Origin: Gemmatimonadota bacterium
GTDB taxonomy: Bacteria; Latescibacterota; UBA2968; UBA8231
Length of the DNA: 64,000 bases
Assembly (NCBI GenBank): GCA_009840005.1
Contig: VXOR01000092.1
Span: 1 to 64,000, forward strand
Direction: 5' to 3'
Position numbers and translations under genes: made by a program
In this document: positions 59,089 to 64,000 of the stretch, piece after piece
Numbering within the stretch: position 1 is the stretch's first letter
Layout of the letters: each line of letters opens with the position of its first letter
Notes under the pieces: model-generated
Databases searched by the model: none
What the model was told of the DNA's origin: nothing
The model's input: only the letters and a program-made list of their open reading frames with translations

Positions 59089-59111
59089 CTTCGACCTGAG
59101 CTCAGCCGAAG
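59089..59111 (+). repeat. Dispersed CTTCG…CGAAG near-palindrome
   Basis: CTTCGACCTGAGCTCAGCCGAAG is self-complementary except for three positions and sits between yicC and the next ATG (59119). It shares CTTCGAC and GCTCAG with the hairpin at 51046-51081 and with the piece inside the PQQ lipoprotein gene at about 11586. Confidence 0.5.
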
Positions 59112-59118
59112 GGCATTC

Positions 59119-59661
59119 ATGGCATCCGTGCAGATCATCACCATCAGCGGCTTGGCCGGCAGTGGCACCACTACAGTGTGCGACCGGCTGTGTGCGCGGT
59201 TGGGCTGGGCTTATGTCAATGCGGGGGCTGTCTTTCGCAAGCTGGCCCAAGAGGCGGGCGTGAGCTTGGCCGAATTTGGCCAGCGGGCTGAAGCTGATGG
59301 GTGCATCGACCGCCAGCTCGACGCGCGCTTGGTTGAGCAAGCGCGGGCGAGTGCGCCGGTCGTCGTCGAAGGGCGGCTCACCGGCTGGATGGCCCAGCGG
59401 CACCAGCTTCCGGCCCTCAAGGTCTGGCTGCAGGCGGCACTCGCCGTGCGGGCTGAGCGCGTAGGGCAGCGTGAGGGCAAGCCGCTGGCGCAAGCCTTGG
59501 AGGAAACGCGCCAGCGCGAGGCGTCTGAGGCCCAGCGCTACACCGCGCATCACCAAATCGCCATCAGCGACTTGTCGGTGTACGACTTGGTCGTCGATAC
59601 CGAGTGCTGCGATCCCCAAGCCGCCTGTGCGCACATCTTAGTGCGCCTCGATCAGCCATGA
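59119..59661 (+). CDS. cmk: Cytidylate kinase-like (archaeal-type) nucleotide kinase
   Basis: A 180-residue P-loop kinase with ITISGLAGSGTTTVCDRL (P-loop GLAGSGTT), the lid and CMP-binding region VVVEGRLTGWM, and a basic lid EETRQREASEAQRY, characteristic of the short archaeal-type CMP kinase (Cmk type 2). It would phosphorylate CMP/dCMP to the diphosphates. It lies between yicC and coaBC, where many bacteria have guanylate kinase (gmk) and rpoZ; neither is seen here. ATG 59119 was preferred because the kinase begins MASVQIITISG. Confidence 0.8.
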   Translation: MASVQIITISGLAGSGTTTVCDRLCARLGWAYVNAGAVFRKLAQEAGVSLAEFGQRAEADGCIDRQLDARLVEQARASAPVVVEGRLTGWMAQRHQLPALKVWLQAALAVRAERVGQREGKPLAQALEETRQREASEAQRYTAHHQIAISDLSVYDLVVDTECCDPQAACAHILVRLDQP

Positions 59662-60857
59662 GCTTGCAGGGTCGCAACATCCTGTTCGGGATTACCGGCG
59701 GCATTGCCGCGTACAAGACGCCGGAGATCGTGCGGCTGTTGACGGCTGAAGGGGCTGAGGTGCGGGTGGTGCTGACCCGCGCGGCTGGCGAGTTTGTCGC
59801 GCCCAAGACGCTAGAAGTTCTTTCTCGCCACGTGGTGTACAGCGACTTGTTTGGCCGAGATGCTGAATTTCCCGTTCTGCACGTGGGGTTGGCCGAGTGG
59901 GCCGACTTGATTTTGGTGGCTCCGGCCACGGCGCATTGCTTGGGGCGCATAGCCGGCGGCTTGGCCGACGATCTGCTCACCTCGGTGATGTTGTGCGCGG
60001 ATGTGCCCGTCCTGCTGGCACCATCGATGGAGGAACACATGTTCGCCAATGTTGCGGTCCAGGCCAATGTGCAGACCTTGGCAGAGTGGGGGTTCCACCT
60101 GCTCGAACCGGGGGTGGGGCCTTTGGCATCGGGTGCGGTTGGCCGCGGGCGGATGCCCGAGCCAGCGGATTTGGTCGCGGCGGTGGCAGCGCATTTCAGC
60201 GGCGACTTGGATGGGCTGAAGTTGCTGGTAACGGCCGGTCCCACGGTCGAGGACCTCGATCCGGTGCGCTTTATTTCCAATCGCTCGTCAGGTAAGATGG
60301 GCTATGCAATAGCCGAACGAGCCGCGGCGCGTGGAGCGCATGTGTGGCTGGTTTCCGGGCCGACGGCGCTGTCTGCGCCCGCTGGCGTGGAGCGGCAGTT
60401 GGTGCGCTCGACCCTCGATATGCAGCGCGCGGTCGAAGCTTTGTTTGAGCAAGTAGATGGGGCGATTTTGGCGGCGGCTCCGGCCGACTACCGCGCCAAG
60501 GAAGTGGCCGCGCAGAAAATCAAGCGCGGCGCAGTGTCCAGTTCCATAGAGCTGGTCGAAAACCCGGACATTGCCGCCGGGCTAGGCCAGTGCAAGGGCC
60601 AGCGGTTGCTGGTCGTCTTTGCGATGGAGACGGAAAAGGGGCCGGAGCGGGCGCGGGAGAAGCTGGCGCGCAAGGGGGGCGACCTAATCGTGCTCAACAT
60701 GCTCAACGACGAGGGCGCTGGTTTTGCCGGCGACACCAATCGCGTTACTCTGATCGACGTTGAGGGACAAGAGGAAGCCCTGCCCCTGCTGAGCAAATCA
60801 GCGGTTGCCGATCGCATTCTCGACTGGGTGCAGGCGCGGCGACCGCCGGTAAGTTGA
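59658..60857 (+). CDS. coaBC: Bifunctional phosphopantothenoylcysteine decarboxylase/phosphopantothenate-cysteine ligase
   Basis: A 399-residue CoaBC (Dfp) protein. The N-terminal flavoprotein domain GITGGIAAYK and the catalytic His75 are kept (VLHVGLAEWADLILVAPATA). The ligase half has LVTAGPTVEDLDPVRFISNRSSGKMGYAIAE and AAAPADYRAKEVAAQKIKR. It makes 4'-phosphopantetheine, the third and second last precursors of coenzyme A. In the decarboxylase half, Asn125 of the E. coli numbering is Glu (PSMEEHMF) and Cys158 is Ser (LASGAVGRGRM). From memory, the Cys-to-Ser form with PAMD is usual in Bacteroidota, so this may be a lineage variant rather than inactivation. It overlaps the kinase gene by 4 bp. 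Confidence 0.92.
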   Translation: MSLQGRNILFGITGGIAAYKTPEIVRLLTAEGAEVRVVLTRAAGEFVAPKTLEVLSRHVVYSDLFGRDAEFPVLHVGLAEWADLILVAPATAHCLGRIAGGLADDLLTSVMLCADVPVLLAPSMEEHMFANVAVQANVQTLAEWGFHLLEPGVGPLASGAVGRGRMPEPADLVAAVAAHFSGDLDGLKLLVTAGPTVEDLDPVRFISNRSSGKMGYAIAERAAARGAHVWLVSGPTALSAPAGVERQLVRSTLDMQRAVEALFEQVDGAILAAAPADYRAKEVAAQKIKRGAVSSSIELVENPDIAAGLGQCKGQRLLVVFAMETEKGPERAREKLARKGGDLIVLNMLNDEGAGFAGDTNRVTLIDVEGQEEALPLLSKSAVADRILDWVQARRPPVS

Positions 60858-60930
60858 CAGGGTTCAGGATGGCGAATATATACTGAAAGCAGGCACGATT
60901 CACAACTAATTCCCGACCAAGGAGGACCAT

Positions 60931-62283
60931 GTGATTACCCACAGCGACCAGTTATCGCTTTTTGCCGATAAAACCTCGCCCATACGAGAAGACACCGTCA
61001 AAAGCTGGGGAACGTTTAAGGACAGTCTTAGAGCCCCTGTTCACCGGTGGTTTACGTACCCGGCAGGATTTTCATACAAGGCTGTAGCTCATTCATTTGA
61101 GCGGTTTGGAATTGCTAAAGGAATGAGCGTTTACGATCCCTTCATGGGTTCAGGGACGACGAACGTAACCGCCAAGGCAATGGGCATAGATTCAGTCGGA
61201 ACTGAAGCGCATCCCTTTGTGTACGAAATAGCAAAGGCAAAAATGGAGTGGGAGGTTGACAAAAAGGCAATTAGAGCATTTATCGATTACTTAAATATAA
61301 ATTTTGAATCCCGATATAGCGATTTAAATGGAGATGCGCTATGTGATCACTTTCCAGAATTAGTATTAAAGTGTTACAAAAAAGAGACATTGGGTAAACT
61401 ACTTACTTTAAAAAAAATATATGATAACTACGAATTTCACCAAAGGGAAAGAATGTTTATTTTTGTCGTATTGACAGCCTTGCTTAGAGAAATTTCTAGT
61501 GCAGCGACAGGATGGCCCTATATTGCACCAAAAAAAGAAAAAATCACTTCTGAAGACAAAGATGCTCTGCTAGAATTTAACTCGCTTGCAATGTCTATGC
61601 TAGATGATCTTACAAATATCAGAAGACAAGCTGATGAAGATTATCTAAAATCCAAACATTGCTTAATTTTTGGAAGCTCTACAGATGTATCCGAATATCT
61701 CTCTAACGAGAGCGTAAATCACGTATTCACTTCTCCTCCGTATTTGAATAATTTTGATTACTCCGATAGGACTCGACTGGAGCTTTACTTTTGGGGATTT
61801 GCAAAAAACTGGAAGGATATTACAGATAAAGTACGATCTAGATTGATGACATCTGCTACAACTCAAATATCGAGAAATGATCCCAAGTATTTATTAGACG
61901 AAGAGATTAAAACAAATAGTCCTGAAATAGCGCGATTCATACAAGAGGCTACAGATAAACTGAGCGAATTGAGAAAAATTAAAGGAGGAAAGAAGAGCTA
62001 TGATCTTATGGTAATTGGATATTTTAATGATATTTACAAAGTAATAAAGGAGGTATATAGGGTTTTAAAACCTAATTCTAGTGCTTTGTTTGTATTAGGC
62101 GATTCTGCTCCTTATGGCGTTCATATTCCAACGGATAGACTTATAGGAGAAATAGGTTGCTCAATTGGCTTTAAGTCCTATTCGTTAGAGGTACTTCGCA
62201 AAAGAGGTGATAAATGGAAGGCAAACCCTCAGAGACATGGGGTATCTTTGCAAGAATCCATAGTTATACTTGAAAAGGAGTGA
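60931..62283 (+). CDS. DNA methyltransferase of a restriction-modification system
   Basis: A 450-residue protein starting at GTG 60931 (AAGGAGG 10 bp upstream). It carries the S-adenosylmethionine-binding motif DPFMGSGTT (residues 69-77) and the catalytic TSPPY (267-271), which is typical of N4-cytosine (SPPY) amino-methyltransferases. The order, motif I before motif IV, is that of alpha/gamma-like rather than beta class enzymes. The gene and the next one are AT-rich and use codons unlike their GC-rich neighbours, which suggests transfer. It protects sites recognised by the endonuclease encoded directly downstream. Confidence 0.85.
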   Translation: MITHSDQLSLFADKTSPIREDTVKSWGTFKDSLRAPVHRWFTYPAGFSYKAVAHSFERFGIAKGMSVYDPFMGSGTTNVTAKAMGIDSVGTEAHPFVYEIAKAKMEWEVDKKAIRAFIDYLNINFESRYSDLNGDALCDHFPELVLKCYKKETLGKLLTLKKIYDNYEFHQRERMFIFVVLTALLREISSAATGWPYIAPKKEKITSEDKDALLEFNSLAMSMLDDLTNIRRQADEDYLKSKHCLIFGSSTDVSEYLSNESVNHVFTSPPYLNNFDYSDRTRLELYFWGFAKNWKDITDKVRSRLMTSATTQISRNDPKYLLDEEIKTNSPEIARFIQEATDKLSELRKIKGGKKSYDLMVIGYFNDIYKVIKEVYRVLKPNSSALFVLGDSAPYGVHIPTDRLIGEIGCSIGFKSYSLEVLRKRGDKWKANPQRHGVSLQESIVILEKE

Positions 62284-63120
62284 ATGATGGATTATAAGAT
62301 TGTTGCATCTGTTGCTAATCCTGGAAGTGCATTAGGAGAAGCCATTGGGTCTTCTATGGAAGATGCAATAAAAAAATTGCTAAATGAGATTGCAGATCAG
62401 TATGGTTGTCACTACTTGACATCAGGTGTTAGAAAAACAAAAAGTGGCAAAAAACAGAAAAAACTTTTAATGTCAGATAAATCTGGAAATGAATATGATA
62501 TTGACGGAGTCTTGGCCAATCAGTCTATGAAACCGTTAATAATTTTTGAATCAAAATATATCAGATACAAAAAGCATAATAGAGATAAAGGCAGTTGGAT
62601 CTGTCATGCTCATTCTGCTATTAGACGGCGCTATCATAGTATCAGAAGTTCTATCGCAATTTTAGCTGGGAATTGGAGTAGCCCGTCTCAAGCTATGATG
62701 CGCAGTAACAACATAAATCTATTTTTGATTCCCTTTAATCATATATGTGAAGTACTGAGCGAGCTTGGCATTGATTTTGATTGGGAAGAAAAAGATAGAG
62801 ATAAGGCTATTAGAGCATGGGGAAATTTTAATAAGTTAAATAGCGAGCAAAAGAAATCCATCGGGATTAAGATGATCGACCCTATAAAAGATAATCTCGT
62901 TATATTGATTGAGAACATTCTCGATGATACAGTAGAAAGAGAAGTTGATAAAGTATTGGTAGAATTAATATCCAATTTAGGAGAGGTAAAAGTCTATGAG
63001 TTTGAATCCATAAGTGACGCATTGGATTTCTTGCAAGATGATGGTCTCAAGGATTTATTTTTAACAACTGACTCAGACAGCTTGTTTGATCCCCCTCCTG
63101 ATCTTTTTGAGGAACCATGA
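62284..63120 (+). CDS. Restriction endonuclease, PD-(D/E)xK type
   Basis: A 278-residue AT-rich gene directly behind the methyltransferase (stop and start adjacent). Asp74 in YDIDGVL, then Glu89-Ser-Lys91 in PLIIFESKYIR, form a PD-(D/E)xK nuclease core. The N-terminal helix (GEAIGSSMEDAIKKLLNEIADQYG) and C-terminal Asp-rich region are not recognised. The endonuclease is predicted to cut unmodified DNA at the site of its partner; the recognition sequence cannot be read. Its end overlaps the uracil-DNA glycosylase start by 4 bp (ATGA), so the island was fitted tightly between housekeeping genes. Confidence 0.75.
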   Translation: MMDYKIVASVANPGSALGEAIGSSMEDAIKKLLNEIADQYGCHYLTSGVRKTKSGKKQKKLLMSDKSGNEYDIDGVLANQSMKPLIIFESKYIRYKKHNRDKGSWICHAHSAIRRRYHSIRSSIAILAGNWSSPSQAMMRSNNINLFLIPFNHICEVLSELGIDFDWEEKDRDKAIRAWGNFNKLNSEQKKSIGIKMIDPIKDNLVILIENILDDTVEREVDKVLVELISNLGEVKVYEFESISDALDFLQDDGLKDLFLTTDSDSLFDPPPDLFEEP

Positions 63121-63800
63121 GAGAGCCGAGCGAAGATATGTTGGCCGAAGCTCGGCGCTATCTAGCCGATTTAGTAGCTTTTGAAGGTACCCAATTTACA
63201 GCACCGGAGTCGATTGTGGAGCATAAAGCAGAGGAACCGACGGTTGATACTTTAGAAGCCTTTCGTCGCCAGATTTGCGAGTGCACTCGCTGTCGGCTGG
63301 GTGCGACGCGGCAAAACTTTGTGTTTGGCAGCGGCGATCCCGCGGCCGGCATCATGTTCATCGGCGAAGCCCCAGGGGCGGAAGAAGACCGCGCGGGCCA
63401 GCCCTTTGTGGGGAAAGCCGGGCAATTGCTGACCAAGATCATCGAGGCTATGGGCCTGTCCCGCGACGAGGTTTATATCTGCAACATACTCAAGTGCCGC
63501 CCGCCCAATAACCGAGACCCCCAGCCCGATGAGATCGAGCAGTGCGAACCGTATCTCAAGCGCCAGATCGAAATCGTCCAGCCCCGCGTCATCTGCACCT
63601 TGGGCCGCTTTGCCGCGCAGACCTTGCTCCGCAGCCACGAGCCCATGGGCCGCTTGCGCGATCAGGATCACCACTACGAGGGCATTCCCTTGGTGGCCAC
63701 GTACCACCCGGCGGCCCTCTTGCGCAACTCCCAGTGGAAGCGCCCGACTTGGGAAGACATGAAGCGGGTGCGGAAGCTCTACGACGGAGTTGATCTCTAA
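63117..63800 (+). CDS. Family 4 uracil-DNA glycosylase with a 4Fe-4S cluster
   Basis: A 227-residue protein with the UDG motif A FIGEAPGAEEDRAGQPFVGKAGQLL (catalytic region GEAPG at 83-87), the cluster cysteines C56xxC59, Cys127 (LKCRPPNNRDP) and Cys143, and the DNA-binding HPAALLRN (197-204). It removes uracil from DNA after cytosine deamination and is the thermotolerant family 4/Udga type. The start at 63117 overlaps the restriction gene; ATG 63138 (MLAEARRYLADL) is a possible alternative. It belongs to the GC-rich chromosomal background. Confidence 0.92.
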   Translation: MREPSEDMLAEARRYLADLVAFEGTQFTAPESIVEHKAEEPTVDTLEAFRRQICECTRCRLGATRQNFVFGSGDPAAGIMFIGEAPGAEEDRAGQPFVGKAGQLLTKIIEAMGLSRDEVYICNILKCRPPNNRDPQPDEIEQCEPYLKRQIEIVQPRVICTLGRFAAQTLLRSHEPMGRLRDQDHHYEGIPLVATYHPAALLRNSQWKRPTWEDMKRVRKLYDGVDL

Positions 63801-63844
63801 GTTTTTGGAGTCAATAGTAATCCTACATCATTCACCAGGTGATC

Positions 63845-63870
63845 CGCAGATGGACGCAGATGGACGCAGA
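63845..63870 (+). repeat. Short 10-bp tandem repeat CGCAGATGGA
   Basis: Two full units (63845-63854, 63855-63864) and a partial third in the gap between the glycosylase and dnaB genes. Probably a slippage remnant of a dispersed element. Confidence 0.5.
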
Positions 63871-63917
63871 ATAGTAGAAACAAGACGATCCGTAGAATCG
63901 TTCAGGATTGCCATACC

Positions 63918-64000
63918 ATGACCCAGAGTCCAAATGGAGATCGAGATCTCGGGCGGATGCCGCCGCAGGCCGTAGAGGTCGAGCAGGCTGTGCTCGGGGC
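63918..64000 (+). CDS. dnaB: Replicative DNA helicase DnaB, N-terminal fragment
   Basis: The frame from ATG 63918 reads MTQSPNGDRDLGRMPPQAVE then VEQAVLG and runs off the window. The segment MPPQ-x-x-EAEQAVLGA is the signature start of DnaB, the hexameric helicase that unwinds DNA at the replication fork; no other protein is as likely. Only 27 codons are visible, so the domain and the start are not testable further. Confidence 0.72.
   Translation, partial: MTQSPNGDRDLGRMPPQAVEVEQAVLG

Noticed and set aside
1..64000. tRNA, rRNA or transposase genes
   Set aside because: Reading through intergenic regions on both strands I saw no cloverleaf with TTC-loop consensus, no rRNA core sequence and no DDE or IS-like ORF. 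A tRNAscan or Rfam search would be decisive and was not possible here.

Overview
The window reads as one stretch of a high-GC chromosome from an uncultivated bacterium of the FCB group (Bacteroidota, Gemmatimonadota, Latescibacterota and relatives). Secreted proteins repeatedly end in a YPNPFNP-type FlgD-like sorting domain, lipoproteins carry an 'NPLDP' motif after the lipobox, and a PhyH dioxygenase, FG-GAP and Reg_prop proteins are present. Latescibacterota-like is my best guess; it is inference, because there is no rRNA gene in the window.

Layout. 1-2 kb: the end of a broken Ig-like/Calx-beta surface protein. 2-7.7 kb: M48 protease lipoprotein, SDR, spore-photoproduct-lyase-like radical SAM protein, PhyH dioxygenase and nucleosidase on the minus strand, with an orphan HigA antitoxin and a DMT transporter on the plus strand. 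7.8-14.3 kb: a DapF homologue lacking both catalytic cysteines, then envelope genes (metalloprotease/propeller/barrel protein, PQQ propeller lipoprotein, small membrane protein, NHL-like lipoprotein). 14.4-17.5 kb: a large sigma-54 activator with a sensor propeller and no membrane segment.

17.5-48.1 kb is the unusual part. Directly behind the activator gene lie three 21-bp-phased palindromes, an intrinsic terminator and a near-consensus sigma-54 promoter. They lead into a cassette of cysteine-rich secreted peptides with a shared leader (RQGLGLGW-hydrophobic-AxA), FG-GAP repeat proteins, an FMN-binding CxxC membrane protein, an A24 prepilin-peptidase-like protease, two membrane-anchored thioredoxins, TonB-like/DUF4159 proteins, a glycosyltransferase-transglutaminase fusion and a GT2 glycosyltransferase. 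The palindromes, terminator and promoter, plus the last 14 codons of the activator gene as a fossil, recur at 34.9-35.2 kb in front of a second, rearranged cassette (35.4-48.1 kb). A 37-nt two-stem hairpin precedes three of the peptide genes at constant spacing. The simplest model is a sigma-54-switched, duplicated system that makes, oxidises, possibly glycosylates or crosslinks, and displays cysteine-rich secreted peptides. I do not recognise it as a described system.

48-57 kb: TolB-like propeller protein, a small unknown, a discoidin-domain secreted protein, a large putative outer-membrane protein, a giant TPR protein, and a HicB antitoxin fused to a HicA relic. 58-64 kb: housekeeping genes (YicC, a cytidylate-kinase-like protein, CoaBC, family 4 uracil-DNA glycosylase, start of DnaB), interrupted by an AT-rich restriction-modification pair. 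No tRNA, rRNA, CRISPR array or transposase was seen.
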